Assembly: GCA_943331005.2 (NCBI GenBank)
Contig: CALQJX020000008.1
Span: 62,001-126,000 of the forward strand
Length of the DNA: 64,000 nucleotides
Direction of reading: 5' to 3'
DNA from: Bordetella parapertussis
GTDB lineage: Bacteria > Bacteroidota > Bacteroidia > Chitinophagales > Chitinophagaceae
Shown here: one piece after another, positions 7,405 through 16,501 of the stretch
Layout of the letters: each line of letters begins with the position of its first letter
Position numbering within the stretch: position 1 is the first letter of the stretch
Position numbers and translations under genes: made by a program
The notes under the pieces: generated by a model
Databases searched by the model: none
Told to the model about the DNA's origin: nothing
What the model saw: only the letters and a program-made list of their open reading frames with translations

Positions 7405-9444
7405 TTAGTTGTTGATGGTGATCCTTGCAACCTGTGACTTACCATCTGCAGTTACTGCAGTAAGCAGATATACACCTGCCGGTTCGTTCAGTGTCACATT
7501 CACAGGAGTGTTGGTCATAGTAGTAAGTTCAGTTACTTTCTGGCCTGCGATGTTAGTTACAGTAACGGTTACTTTCTGGCTGTTCGCAGCTGCAAAGTTT
7601 ACAGTTACAGCACCCTGAGATGGGTTAGGATAAACGCTCAGTTTAGCAGTTTCACCAGCTACACCATTTACTCCAGATGTTCCACCACCCGGAAGAGCAA
7701 CAGTGAACGTTTTAGTACGTGATCCGCATGTGTTTGCTGCAGTGTACGTGAATACAGAGGTACCTGTGTCAATTACTACGAAATAACCGTAACCGATTAA
7801 TGAAGTCATTGCCATATTGTTAGTGCTCCATGTACCACCTGCAGGAGAACCTACCAGTGTGTAAGCACCGCTCAGTGCTACTGATGCAGGACCAGAGATA
7901 GTAATAACCGGTGGCTGATTTACGAAGATAGGCTTGCGGATAGATGATTTACCGAATGCAGTAGTAACAACATATACTACTGTGTCTTTACCATATTCTA
8001 CACCTGTTACTTTACCTGTAGTATCGTTCATACCGGTAATAGTAGCCAGTGTATCCTGAAGGCTGATCCATGTGCCACCTGCTACAGATGCATCAAGGTT
8101 GATGTCTGCACCAACACATACTGTGTCAGAACCGGTAATAACACCAGCGTTTGGCAGAGGACCTACATTCATTGTGCTGCTGCTGCTGCTAGATCCGCAT
8201 GTGTTGGTCACAGCATACGTAACTGTAGTAACACCTGTATCCATACCTTTTATAGTGCTGCCAGATATGAATTTAGCAATGGAAGTATCTGCAGATGTCC
8301 ATGCACCACCCGGAGTAGTGTTAGAAAGAACCAGTGTAGAATCTATACCTACGCTATCATTACCAGATATTGCAGCTGCAGCAACTTGTACTGTTATAGT
8401 TTGAGTAGAGAAACTTGCACCACAGCTGTTTGACTGATAGTAAGAGATAACTGAGGTACCCTGAGATACACCTGTTACATTACCCGAAGTGCTTACTACA
8501 GCTACAGAAGGAGCGCCACTCAGCCACATACCACCTGATACAGATGAAGACAAAGTAGTCCATGTACCTGCGCATATAGCAGCAGCAGCAGCAGTAATAG
8601 TACCCGGAGCCGGCAGTGTTTCTACTGTTATACCCTTGGTAGCAACTATTGTATTACATGCGTTGGTGAAAGAATAGGTAACAATGTCTGTTCCTGCAGT
8701 AACACCACTCACGCTACCTGTAGAAGATGCGCTGGCATTACCCAGTGATGTAGACCATAAACCTGTTCCTATTACGTTAGGATTAGAAAGTGTGATAGCA
8801 CCTGCCACACATACGTGTGTAGGACCGGTGATAACAGAAATGCTAACCGTTGTATCTACCCTCGATACTGACTTAGATACAGACAGACCGCATGTATTTG
8901 AAACTGAATATTTAACAGTGTCCCTGCCAAAGCTCAGACCTTTCAGTATTCCAAGTGGGCTTACTGTGTCTATTGCATGGTTCACATTGCTCCATGTACC
9001 ACCGGCTACAGAACTTGTAAGTGTGATCGTGTTACCCACACATACAGGGCTCATACCACTGATAACACCTGCAAAAGCAGTATCAACAGTAAGTGTACCT
9101 GCAAGTGACGTGTCTTTACCAGCACCGTTTGATACGATAGCACGGTAACGGAAACCATTGTGTGATAAAGATGGTCTAACACCAAGTGTATCATTGGTAA
9201 CCCAAAAATAAGAAGCACCATTTCGTACCGTGTCCCAGGTTGAACCTGCATCGCTCGAGTACTGCCACATGAAGGAAAGCGGAGCTGCACCGGTTGCTGC
9301 TATGCGAAAATAAGCAGTATCATGCGCACATTTCGTGCTGTTGACTGGGTCTGTAGTTACTACCGGTACCTGCGCCTTAGCTGTTACTGCAAAAAGGCTC
9401 ATACAAATCACCAGCAGACTTGATAAGTAAACACTTTTTTTCAT
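7405..9444 (-). CDS. T9SS type A sorting domain protein with six Ig-like repeats
   Basis: A secreted or surface protein of 679 residues. The start at 9444 gives a clean signal peptide (MKKSVYLSSLLVICMSLFAV, then AKAQ). The next 110 residues include an Ig-like segment with a Cys (STKCAHDTAYFRIAATGAAP). About six degenerate repeats of 75-80 residues follow, each with a G-x-W strand start (GGTWSN, GTGLWS, GGMWLS, GGAWTS, GGTWIS, GGTWST) and mostly ending in a (S/T)N-(T/S)CG-like strand. The C-terminus (SVYPNPSQGAVTVNF to VARITINN) is a type A T9SS sorting domain, so it should cross the outer membrane through T9SS and be anchored or released. Its ligand is unknown. It has its own terminator and appears monocistronic. 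Confidence 0.9.
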   Translation of the reverse strand: MKKSVYLSSLLVICMSLFAVTAKAQVPVVTTDPVNSTKCAHDTAYFRIAATGAAPLSFMWQYSSDAGSTWDTVRNGASYFWVTNDTLGVRPSLSHNGFRYRAIVSNGAGKDTSLAGTLTVDTAFAGVISGMSPVCVGNTITLTSSVAGGTWSNVNHAIDTVSPLGILKGLSFGRDTVKYSVSNTCGLSVSKSVSRVDTTVSISVITGPTHVCVAGAITLSNPNVIGTGLWSTSLGNASASSTGSVSGVTAGTDIVTYSFTNACNTIVATKGITVETLPAPGTITAAAAAICAGTWTTLSSSVSGGMWLSGAPSVAVVSTSGNVTGVSQGTSVISYYQSNSCGASFSTQTITVQVAAAAISGNDSVGIDSTLVLSNTTPGGAWTSADTSIAKFISGSTIKGMDTGVTTVTYAVTNTCGSSSSSSTMNVGPLPNAGVITGSDTVCVGADINLDASVAGGTWISLQDTLATITGMNDTTGKVTGVEYGKDTVVYVVTTAFGKSSIRKPIFVNQPPVITISGPASVALSGAYTLVGSPAGGTWSTNNMAMTSLIGYGYFVVIDTGTSVFTYTAANTCGSRTKTFTVALPGGGTSGVNGVAGETAKLSVYPNPSQGAVTVNFAAANSQKVTVTVTNIAGQKVTELTTMTNTPVNVTLNEPAGVYLLTAVTADGKSQVARITINN

Positions 9445-9549
9445 GTTCGTTTTTTTAATTTTCCTTTGTATTAAGTAATCGTAACCCAATTGTTACGAAA
9501 ACAACCGGACAGCGAATAAAAACTTATTGTTCAGATAACAATAATCAGG

Positions 9550-9557
9550 CAAATCTA
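9550..9557 (-). promoter_or_regulatory. Candidate -7 box for the T9SS cargo gene
   Basis: On the minus strand the bases read TAGATTTG, a full match to TAnnTTTG, about 105 bases before the ATG. The AT-rich stretch 9445-9651 contains no gene. No -33 partner is obvious. Confidence 0.3.
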
Positions 9558-9651
9558 ATCAATTCAAATCAATTTTTTACATGCAACGAATAGCAAAATT
9601 CATATAATTTGTTCAATTATGCGAAATACTGAATATAATATTTAACGCCTG

Positions 9652-10047
9652 CTACTGAGCTCCTCCGGCCATTTTCAGACTGTCTATTTTCATGTCTATT
9701 CTTATACCATCTGCCGGGTTGCCGGAACGGTCCTGCACGTCTTTTGTAATGATCAGCGTTCCCTTTGTTATGTCTTTACCCATTATTTTCAGGGTCAGCA
9801 TACCTGTTTTTATGGCGGCTTCCTGCTGCAGGGCCTTATCTGCGGCATAAAATTCAGGAGCACCTACTATCAGCCTGAAATCTGTACGCTCTTCTATGAT
9901 CGTATTCATAGACCTTGCAGAGGGCACTATAGCCGGGAAACCCTGTTCAAACTGGTGCACCTCTTCCATGGTCACCTCACGGGGCTCCTTACAGCCCACA
10001 AAAGAAATAACTGTAGCTGCCGTAAGCAGGACTATGATCTTGTTCAT
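9652..10047 (-). CDS. Predicted lipoprotein of unknown function
   Basis: A 131-residue protein with a type II signal peptide: MNKIIVLLTAATVISFVGC with the lipobox Cys at residue 19. The mature part has a helical N-terminal stretch (EPREVTMEEVHQFEQGF) and then a mostly beta region with KTGMLTLKIMGKDI and GTLIITKDVQDRSG. No family was recognised. It lies 35 bases upstream of dapB's stop codon in no obvious operon, since dapB is transcribed towards it. Confidence 0.7.
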   Translation of the reverse strand: MNKIIVLLTAATVISFVGCKEPREVTMEEVHQFEQGFPAIVPSARSMNTIIEERTDFRLIVGAPEFYAADKALQQEAAIKTGMLTLKIMGKDITKGTLIITKDVQDRSGNPADGIRIDMKIDSLKMAGGAQ

Positions 10048-10082
10048 AAAAATTATTTATTATCAAATATACGAAAGGAAAC

Positions 10083-10805
10083 CTAACGGGCTATACCTAA
10101 TACATCCTTCATGGTATGTATGCCCTTTTTGCCGGCCATATATTCTGCGGCCAGCACAGCCCCCAAGGCAAAACCTTTGCGACTATGTGCGGTATGCACT
10201 ATTTCTATGGTATCTATCTCAGATGAATAGGTGACCTTATGGGTGCCGGGCACCTCGCCTACCCTATGCGCAAATACGGGCAATGTTGCAGCGTCTGCAG
10301 CACCATCCAGCTGCCAACCGCTTTTGTTTGCCAGCTGTGCTATTATCTGCTCCGCTATGGTAATGGCGGTTCCTCCCGGCGCATCTTTTTTATGTACATG
10401 GTGGGTTTCTTCTACCTGCACATCATATTCAGTCCTGCCGTTCATCATTGCGGCCAGGAGTTTATTTACCTCAAAAAATATATTTACGCCAATACTGAAA
10501 TTGGAAGCATGCATAAAACCTGCCCCGCAGGTAACTGCTTTTTCGTTGGCTTCGGCAATATGCTCGTTCCAGCCTGTAGAACCACTCACTACTGCTGTAC
10601 CTGCACTCAGGCACTCAAGTACATTCTGCCTTGCCGCATGCGGTCCGGTAAATTCTATAGCTACATCTGCGTGTTGTAAATTGGCAGTGGTCATCTCCTC
10701 ACGGTTAGCACTGGTAATGCGCAGCACTACCTCATGCCCTCTCTCGGTAGCTATCTGTTCAATAGCCCGACCCATCTTACCATAACCGATCAGTGCGATC
10801 TTCAT
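10083..10805 (-). CDS. dapB: 4-hydroxy-tetrahydrodipicolinate reductase
   Basis: NAD(P)H-dependent step of lysine and meso-diaminopimelate synthesis, so it feeds peptidoglycan. The N-terminal Rossmann motif is MKIALIGYGKMGRAI; EFTGPHAARQN and GSTGWNEH follow. The catalytic and substrate segment ETHHVHKKDAPGGTA at about 133-147 holds the family His pair and Lys. The length of 240 fits the short form found in Bacteroidota, where the N-terminal domain is compact. It starts 3 bases after the parB stop, so it is probably co-transcribed with parB. Confidence 0.95.
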   Translation of the reverse strand: MKIALIGYGKMGRAIEQIATERGHEVVLRITSANREEMTTANLQHADVAIEFTGPHAARQNVLECLSAGTAVVSGSTGWNEHIAEANEKAVTCGAGFMHASNFSIGVNIFFEVNKLLAAMMNGRTEYDVQVEETHHVHKKDAPGGTAITIAEQIIAQLANKSGWQLDGAADAATLPVFAHRVGEVPGTHKVTYSSEIDTIEIVHTAHSRKGFALGAVLAAEYMAGKKGIHTMKDVLGIAR

Positions 10806-10808
10806 TCC

Positions 10809-11723
10809 TTACAAACTCATTTTACTCATGATGCGCTCCAGATCCTCATCATTATAGAACTCTATAACTATCTTTCCCTTGCCGCTTTTCTTCCTTTCCA
10901 GCTTCACCTTTGTAGACAGGTGAGAGGCCATATTATCTTCTATACGTTTGTAAGCTACCGGAAGCTTGGCGGTAGCTGGTTTTGGGGTAGATGATTGAGA
11001 ATTGTCTGAAGAAGACATTTCCTTTACCATCTGCTCTACCTGCCTCACAGACAGTCCGCGTTCCACGGTCTCCCTGAAGATGTATAACTGCTGTTCCACA
11101 TGCTCCAGCCCTATTATAGCTCTTGCATGGCCCATAGTTATCTGCGCATCCCTTACCGCTTTTTGTATATCCGGCGGCAGTTTCAGCAGACGAAGATAGT
11201 TGGCAACAGTGCTGCGTTCCTTCTTCATTCTTTCAGAAACCTGTTCCTGCGTCAATCCGCATTCGTCCATGAGCTGCCTGTAACTCAGGGCTATCTCTAT
11301 GGCGTTCAGGTCTTCGCGCTGCAGGTTTTCCAGCAGTGCCATCTCCAGTATACCCTGGCTGTCTGCCGTGCGTATATAGGCTGGTATGTCTGTAAGTCCT
11401 GCTATTTTAGAAGCACGCACCCTGCGCTCTCCGCTTATCAGCTGGTAGCTGCTGGGGCCTGTTTTTATTACTGTTATCGGCTGTATTACATCATGCAATT
11501 TGATGCTGGCAGCAAGTTCCTGCAATGGCTGCTCCTCAAAATCCTTCCTGGGCTGCTTAGGGTTTACCACTATCTGATCCAGGGGTATACGCGCAATGGT
11601 ATTGGCATTCTGCCCCGACACCGCAGGCACGCCTTCTTTAGGCACCTGCATGTCTTCGTCTATGGTATCCAGCAATGCACGGATACCTTTTCCCAAAGCT
11701 TGTTTCTTATTGATCTGCGACAT
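10809..11723 (-). CDS. parB: Chromosome-partitioning protein ParB
   Basis: DNA-binding CTP switch that loads on parS sites and works with ParA in origin segregation. The N-terminal domain contains IPLDQIVVNPKQPRKDFE and the nucleotide-binding ISGERRVRASKIAGL near 95-112. It continues with ENLQREDLNAIEIALSYRQL, then the HTH region (GLTQEQVSERMKKERSTVAN). A low-complexity Ser/Pro linker (SSSDNSQSSTPKP) precedes a basic C-terminal dimer domain. Length 304 is typical. It follows parA by 110 bases on the same strand. No parS-like GTTnCACGTGnAAC was found in the window. Confidence 0.95.
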   Translation of the reverse strand: MSQINKKQALGKGIRALLDTIDEDMQVPKEGVPAVSGQNANTIARIPLDQIVVNPKQPRKDFEEQPLQELAASIKLHDVIQPITVIKTGPSSYQLISGERRVRASKIAGLTDIPAYIRTADSQGILEMALLENLQREDLNAIEIALSYRQLMDECGLTQEQVSERMKKERSTVANYLRLLKLPPDIQKAVRDAQITMGHARAIIGLEHVEQQLYIFRETVERGLSVRQVEQMVKEMSSSDNSQSSTPKPATAKLPVAYKRIEDNMASHLSTKVKLERKKSGKGKIVIEFYNDEDLERIMSKMSL

Positions 11724-11833
11724 TTGTTATGTACTAGGAACTATGTGTTATGTAGAAGGATTTGCTCTTTTACAGACTGAATAAGATTGACTGCAAACTG
11801 CCGCCACCGTGTCTTTCAGCCCTTTCAACAGTA

Positions 11834-12640
11834 TTATTCTGTTTCAAAGATCTTATCCTCGTTCTTTATTTTGGTCATGTTATTCTTCTGCAGTATTTCT
11901 TTACCCAGATTCAGGTAATTAACTGCACCTGTGCTTTCCGCATCATAAAGCAGTGCCGGCATGCCAAAGCTCGGAGCCTCTCCCAGCCTGGTATTGCGGT
12001 GCAGAATAGTGTTGAAGACCAGATCGCCAAAGTGATTCTTGATCTCTTCTACTACCTGATTAGAAAGACGCAACCTGCCATCATACATGGTCATCAATAT
12101 ACCTTCTATCTTCAGTCTGGAGTTGATCCTAGTCTGTACGATCTTGATCGTATTAAGCAGTTTACCCAATCCCTCCAAAGCGAAATATTCGCACTGTACC
12201 GGTATCACCACGCTATCTGCTGCTGTAAGTGCATTTACCGTTATCAGACCCAGCGATGGCGAGCAATCTATGATGATGAAATCATAGTTGGCAATCACAC
12301 TGTCCAGTGCCTTGCGCATCACATGCTCCCTGTTGGGCTGATTGATAAGTTCTATCTCCGCACCAACCAGATCCAGATGACTTGGCAACAGATGCAGATT
12401 CGGCGTTTCTGTCTCCAGTATCACCTGCGATGCCGGTGTTTCGTTTACCATGCAGTCATACAGACTTATCTGTATATTCTTCAGGTCGAAACCGTTGCCC
12501 GTAGTACTGTTAGCCTGCGGATCGGCATCCACAAGCAGTGTTTTATATTCCAGTACGGCCAGGCTGGCCGCAAGGTTAATGGCTGTAGTAGTTTTCCCTA
12601 CGCCTCCTTTCTGATTTGCAATTGCTATTACTTTAGCCAT
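11834..12640 (-). CDS. parA: Chromosome-partitioning ATPase ParA/Soj
   Basis: Deviant Walker A ATPase that positions ParB-parS complexes. The P-loop KGGVGKTTTAINLAASLA begins at residue 11. DADPQANSTTG near 38-48 and IDCSPSLGLITVNAL near 122-136 are the switch segments. The length of 268 fits chromosomal Soj-type proteins without an N-terminal HTH. It is the first gene of the parA-parB-dapB run. A 6-bp palindrome at 12729-12744 lies about 90 bases upstream and may be unrelated. Confidence 0.95.
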   Translation of the reverse strand: MAKVIAIANQKGGVGKTTTAINLAASLAVLEYKTLLVDADPQANSTTGNGFDLKNIQISLYDCMVNETPASQVILETETPNLHLLPSHLDLVGAEIELINQPNREHVMRKALDSVIANYDFIIIDCSPSLGLITVNALTAADSVVIPVQCEYFALEGLGKLLNTIKIVQTRINSRLKIEGILMTMYDGRLRLSNQVVEEIKNHFGDLVFNTILHRNTRLGEAPSFGMPALLYDAESTGAVNYLNLGKEILQKNNMTKIKNEDKIFETE

Positions 12641-12749
12641 GTCTCTGAGAAGTCATTATAAATGAAGGGTGCACCGATAAATAATATCCATCCGGTCTTG
12701 CCGATAGCCTGTGCGCAGCGTGTATAACACACCTACACAGGTGTAATTT

Positions 12750-13430
12750 TTATAATTCTATTGTTTCACCAATCACCGGCAATATTAATTCTTTCCCTGC
12801 AGTTCTGAACTTTTCTTTTGCCGCTTCATGGTCTATTTTGATATATCCGAAGGTATCGAAATGAACACCTATTATTTTATTACATTTAATAAAATCAGAA
12901 GCTATCAGCGCGTCATCAGCATCCATAGTGAAGTTGCCCCCTATCGGCAGTATTGCAAAATCGGGTTTTGCATACATCGGTATCAGTTGCATATCCATTG
13001 TCAGGCAGGTATCGCCGCTGTAGTAAAATTTCTTTTCGGTATCGTGAAACAGGAAACCACCCGGATTACCGCCATAACTACCATCGGGCAGTCCGCTGCT
13101 ATGTTGTGCCGGTGTATAATGCAACTTGCCGAATTCAAACCTCGCCGGACCGAAATTCATATGATGCCCCTTAGGTGCTCCATTCTTCATGGCCCAGTCC
13201 ACTACCTCGTATGCACCTATTACAGTAGCACCTGTACGCATAGCTATAGGCACCAGATCGGCAACATGATCTCCATGACCATGCGATACAAATATGTAAT
13301 CTGCTTCAATTTTAGCAGCATCCACTATACCTGCCGCCAACTCATTACCAGTAATGAACGGATCGAATAAGAATTTCTTGCCACCTGTCTCTATTAGGAA
13401 ACACGCATGACCATAATATGTAAATTTCAT
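12750..13430 (-). CDS. UPF0173 metallo-beta-lactamase-fold hydrolase
   Basis: A 226-residue metal-dependent hydrolase of the MBL fold. The N-terminus MKFTYYGHACFLIETGGKK, the metal motif SHGHGDHVAD near 54-63 and a second cluster (PAQHSSG, FYYSGDTCLT) are all present. GVHFDTFGYIKIDHEAAK near the end is typical of UPF0173. The substrate is not established for the family. The ATG at 13430 is chosen over 13487 because it gives the family N-terminus and leaves a promoter with an inverted repeat immediately upstream. Confidence 0.9.
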   Translation of the reverse strand: MKFTYYGHACFLIETGGKKFLFDPFITGNELAAGIVDAAKIEADYIFVSHGHGDHVADLVPIAMRTGATVIGAYEVVDWAMKNGAPKGHHMNFGPARFEFGKLHYTPAQHSSGLPDGSYGGNPGGFLFHDTEKKFYYSGDTCLTMDMQLIPMYAKPDFAILPIGGNFTMDADDALIASDFIKCNKIIGVHFDTFGYIKIDHEAAKEKFRTAGKELILPVIGETIEL

Positions 13431-13451
13431 GTCCTGAAAATTGAATGATAA

Positions 13452-13478
13452 GCTATGCAAATTTAAGTTTTGCATAGC
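13452..13478 (-). promoter_or_regulatory. Inverted repeat overlapping the UPF0173 promoter (putative operator)
   Basis: GCTATGCAAA and its exact complement TTTGCATAGC flank a 7-base spacer. The repeat overlies the -7 box at 13458-13465 and the likely transcription start, a usual position for a repressor operator. The binding protein is unknown. Confidence 0.5.
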
Positions 13479-13488
13479 CAAATCCAAA
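13458..13488 (-). promoter_or_regulatory. Bacteroidota-type promoter of the UPF0173 hydrolase
   Basis: On the minus strand TTTG (13488-13485) and TAAATTTG (13465-13458) are 19 bases apart, matching the -33/-7 consensus and spacing of the Bacteroidota major sigma factor. The ATG is 27 bases downstream of the -7 box. Confidence 0.6.
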
Positions 13489-13514
13489 ATAAGATAATGC
13501 TCTTTTCTGAAAGG

Positions 13515-13922
13515 TTAACTTTTGTCGACTGAATAGGCTCCGGCACCTATGAACATAAGACCGAAAAAGGCCGATGCCAGCTCCACAGCGTGCGCGATAT
13601 CGTCTATTTTATAAATATTAGTATAGTTGGCAAGAGCTGCAACTATAAAATTGATGACCAGCAAGAGGCATACCAGCCTGAACCATAGACCCAGCATACA
13701 GAAAAGACCGCCTATTGTTTCGGTAATGGCACACATAAAACCCCAGAAGGCAGGCCAGAAATGTATATGCAGCTTGCCCATGGCCAGCCCCAGTCCGGCC
13801 CATGTTTCTGGTCCGCCTATCAGTTTGTCCTTGCCATGCAGTATCATCATGGCACCTAGTCCTATGCGCATGATCAGCAGCCCGAAATTCTGATATCGCC
13901 CCAATTTGCCAAATATTGCCAT
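13515..13922 (-). CDS. DoxX family membrane protein
   Basis: A 135-residue integral membrane protein with four hydrophobic helices. The first segment is LLIMRIGLGAMMILHGKDKL with GGPETWAGLG after it, and AFWGFMCAITETIGGLFCML forms the next helix; both are typical of DoxX proteins. Family members have been linked to quinone-dependent oxidation and redox stress, but the reaction of this one is unknown. ATG at 13922 is preferred over 13958 because it removes an unlikely charged leader. Confidence 0.85.
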   Translation of the reverse strand: MAIFGKLGRYQNFGLLIMRIGLGAMMILHGKDKLIGGPETWAGLGLAMGKLHIHFWPAFWGFMCAITETIGGLFCMLGLWFRLVCLLLVINFIVAALANYTNIYKIDDIAHAVELASAFFGLMFIGAGAYSVDKS

Positions 13923-13964
13923 AGCCTGATGTTTATGTAAAGATATATTGTTTCGCAAACGGTG

Positions 13965-15110
13965 TTACACCCCACCCTTCTTGTGTGCTGAAGCATTCTT
14001 GTGTGCTATCATGGCACCGGCAACAAAATCACCAAACTCCTTCCTGAATCGCTCATCAGAGAAACGTAAAGCATTTTCGCGCACGCTGCGGTGGTCTGTC
14101 AGTGGCTGCGCTTCCATTTTGCGCACTGCCGCTATTACAGCATCCTCTGTCTGTTCAGCAAAAAGGTATCCTGTCACTCCATCTATTACAGTTTCCTTAT
14201 AGCCACCATAGTCTAGCGCCAATACCGGTGTACCGCAGGCCTGCGCCTCTACACACATGATCCCGAAATCTTCCTTGGCTGCAAAAATGCAGGCTTTTGC
14301 CTCCTGCATGTATTGTATCATCTCTGCATCTTCTCTATAGCCCAGCCACTCTATGTTGGGGTGCCCCTTCAGCATTTCATCAAAACCCGATGCTCCCCAT
14401 CCCTCTCCTATCAGTATCAACCGTTTATCCGGCATCTGCTGAAAAGCTCTGATCACCATATCTATTTTCTTATAGGGCACAAATCTGCCGGGGCACATAT
14501 AGTAGTCCTTGCGTGGTGCCTCATTCAGCCCGAACCTGCCTGTACGTACCGGCGGATAAATAACCACCGAATCGCGATTATAACTCCTGGCTATACGCTG
14601 CCTTATGTGTTCTGAGTTGGCAATAAAGAAATGAACCCTGCCGGCGGTAGCTACATCCCATTTGCGCAGCCATGCTACAAAACTTCTGTAAAACCACGAT
14701 CCGCCCAGTTTATGAGAAGATGCATAGTCGTCATACATATCCCATATGGGACGCAATGGTGTATGACAGTAACAGATATTGGGTATTGACGGATCACTGC
14801 TGAAACCCTTGGCAACTGCATGCGATGTAGCTATTGCCACATCATACCCCTTCAGCCGGAAGCGACCCATGAGCCAAGGCATTACAGGCAAAAAATAACG
14901 GTAGATGCTGGTTATGAAGGGTATATACTGCAACAGAGAGGTGTGAACTTTCCTGCCTTTCAGTATAGTCTTTGTGGGGCCGGGACCAAACTTATTGAAG
15001 AGTGCATACACATCCACATCGTCTTCTTTGTATACCTCTAGTATCTCTCCGGCTACTTTCTCAGCGCCACCGTTCGCATTGAACCAGTCTTGTACAAAAG
15101 CCACCTTCAT
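13965..15110 (-). CDS. Family 4 glycosyltransferase (GT-B fold)
   Basis: A 381-residue cytoplasmic glycosyltransferase. The N-terminal domain opens with FVQDWFNANGGAEKVA, the glycine-rich acceptor-side loop. The C-terminal donor domain has RFVPYKKIDMVIRAFQQM, LILIGEGWG and the family 4 segment with the E-x7-E-like motif (KEDFGIMCVEAQACGTPVLA). This layout fits mannosyl- or related hexosyltransferases of lipopolysaccharide or exopolysaccharide synthesis; donor and acceptor are not identifiable. It stands alone, 43 bases from the DoxX start, and diverges from the MFS gene. Confidence 0.85.
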   Translation of the reverse strand: MKVAFVQDWFNANGGAEKVAGEILEVYKEDDVDVYALFNKFGPGPTKTILKGRKVHTSLLQYIPFITSIYRYFLPVMPWLMGRFRLKGYDVAIATSHAVAKGFSSDPSIPNICYCHTPLRPIWDMYDDYASSHKLGGSWFYRSFVAWLRKWDVATAGRVHFFIANSEHIRQRIARSYNRDSVVIYPPVRTGRFGLNEAPRKDYYMCPGRFVPYKKIDMVIRAFQQMPDKRLILIGEGWGASGFDEMLKGHPNIEWLGYREDAEMIQYMQEAKACIFAAKEDFGIMCVEAQACGTPVLALDYGGYKETVIDGVTGYLFAEQTEDAVIAAVRKMEAQPLTDHRSVRENALRFSDERFRKEFGDFVAGAMIAHKNASAHKKGGV

Positions 15111-15198
15111 TGTGCATGCAATTTAGCAGTTTTATCCCTGCTTTCCGACTAAAACAGGCCTTTCGCCTGCCATCCGTAAAAAATTACATATTTCCGTT

Positions 15199-15206
15199 TA
15201 GTTTTG
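15199..15206 (+). promoter_or_regulatory. Candidate -7 box for the MFS transporter
   Basis: TAGTTTTG matches TAnnTTTG and ends 6 bases before the ATG, so a transcript from it would be leaderless or nearly so. No -33 element is clear. Confidence 0.35.
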
Positions 15207-15212
15207 TAACAA

Positions 15213-16457
15213 ATGAAAAAAGATACCACCTCTATCCCCTTCTCCTCTTATCAGAAATTCGTTGTTCTGATTTTGGCACTTACACAGTTCTCTGTGATAC
15301 TCGACTTCATGGTCATGTCTCCCCTCGGCGATATGCTCATGAAATCCATGAACCTCACCACTTCTCAGTTCGGTCTGGCTGTTTCAGCATACGCCATCAG
15401 TGCTGGACTTTCGGGCTTGCTCACTGCCGGCTTCGCCGATCGCTACGACAGAAAGAAACTATTCCTTTTCTTCTACACAGGCTTCATAATAGGCACCTTC
15501 TTCTGCGGTCTTTCGCAAACCTACTGGCAGCTTATAGCGGCGCGTATTTTCACAGGTATATTTGGTGGGGTCATAGGCTCTATTGCCATGGCCATCATCA
15601 CCGATCTGTTCGACATTCATCACCGTGGTCGTGTGATGGGCTTCATACAAATGGGCTTTGGTGCCAGCCAGGTTTTAGGTATACCCATCAGTCTATACAT
15701 AGCCAACCATTGGGGTTGGCAATCGCCTTTCATCATGGTAGGTTTGCTGGGCCTGCTCATTGCTGTGCTTATTGGCGTCAGGCTGTTACCTGTAACTAAA
15801 CACCTGGAACTGCAGCAGGACAAAAGCGCTTTTAAACATCTGTGGCATACCATCTCCAAACGCAATTACAGATTCGCTTTCCTTACTACTGCATTATTAT
15901 CATTAGGTGGCTATATGATGATGCCTTTCGGCAGTGCCTTCGCTATCAACAACCTCAAGATCACCAACGACCAGTTACCACTCCTGTTCATGATCTCCGG
16001 TATCGGCTCATTGGTCATCATGCCCGTCATTGGCAAGGTCAGCGACAAGGTCGATAAATTCAAGGTATTTGCATTTGCCACCATCTGGATGTGTATCATG
16101 GTGGTCTTATACACCAATCGCGACGCCTCTCCGTTGTGGATCGTAATAACTTTGAACATCCTTATGATGGCCGGCGTTATGAGTAGAATGATACCCTCTT
16201 CGGCACTCATATCTTCAGTTCCTGCCCTTTCAGACAGGGGCGCATTTATGAGCATCAATGCATCATTGCAGCAGATCACCGGGGGCGTTGCCGCCGCATT
16301 TGCAGGCCTCATTGTGGTTCAGAAAGATAAGCTCAGCCCGCTGCAACACTACAACACCCTGGGCTACATCATCATTGCTATTTCACTGCTCAGCATGTAT
16401 ATGCTGTTCCGCATCAGTGCAATAGACAAAGACAAAATGAAAGAAGAAAAATTGTAG
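15213..16457 (+). CDS. Major facilitator superfamily transporter
   Basis: A 414-residue protein with twelve hydrophobic segments. The MFS loop 2-3 motif is GFADRYDRKKLFLF near residues 73-86, and a second-half copy is GKVSDKVDKFKVF near 275. AARIFTGIFGGVIGSIAMAI is the helix 4 region. The pattern resembles AraJ/CynX-type drug or sugar efflux proteins; the substrate is unknown. The region between its stop and that of the convergent ABC exporter is 44 bases with no terminator hairpin. Confidence 0.9.
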   Translation: MKKDTTSIPFSSYQKFVVLILALTQFSVILDFMVMSPLGDMLMKSMNLTTSQFGLAVSAYAISAGLSGLLTAGFADRYDRKKLFLFFYTGFIIGTFFCGLSQTYWQLIAARIFTGIFGGVIGSIAMAIITDLFDIHHRGRVMGFIQMGFGASQVLGIPISLYIANHWGWQSPFIMVGLLGLLIAVLIGVRLLPVTKHLELQQDKSAFKHLWHTISKRNYRFAFLTTALLSLGGYMMMPFGSAFAINNLKITNDQLPLLFMISGIGSLVIMPVIGKVSDKVDKFKVFAFATIWMCIMVVLYTNRDASPLWIVITLNILMMAGVMSRMIPSSALISSVPALSDRGAFMSINASLQQITGGVAAAFAGLIVVQKDKLSPLQHYNTLGYIIIAISLLSMYMLFRISAIDKDKMKEEKL

Positions 16458-16501
16458 GCTACAGCTATAGAGGAATTGAATAAGACATTGAATGAAATGT
16501 A

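Noticed and set aside
12729-12744. ACACCT/AGGTGT palindrome before parA
   Set aside because: Only 6 bases per arm and no adjacent promoter box, so it is not distinguishable from chance.
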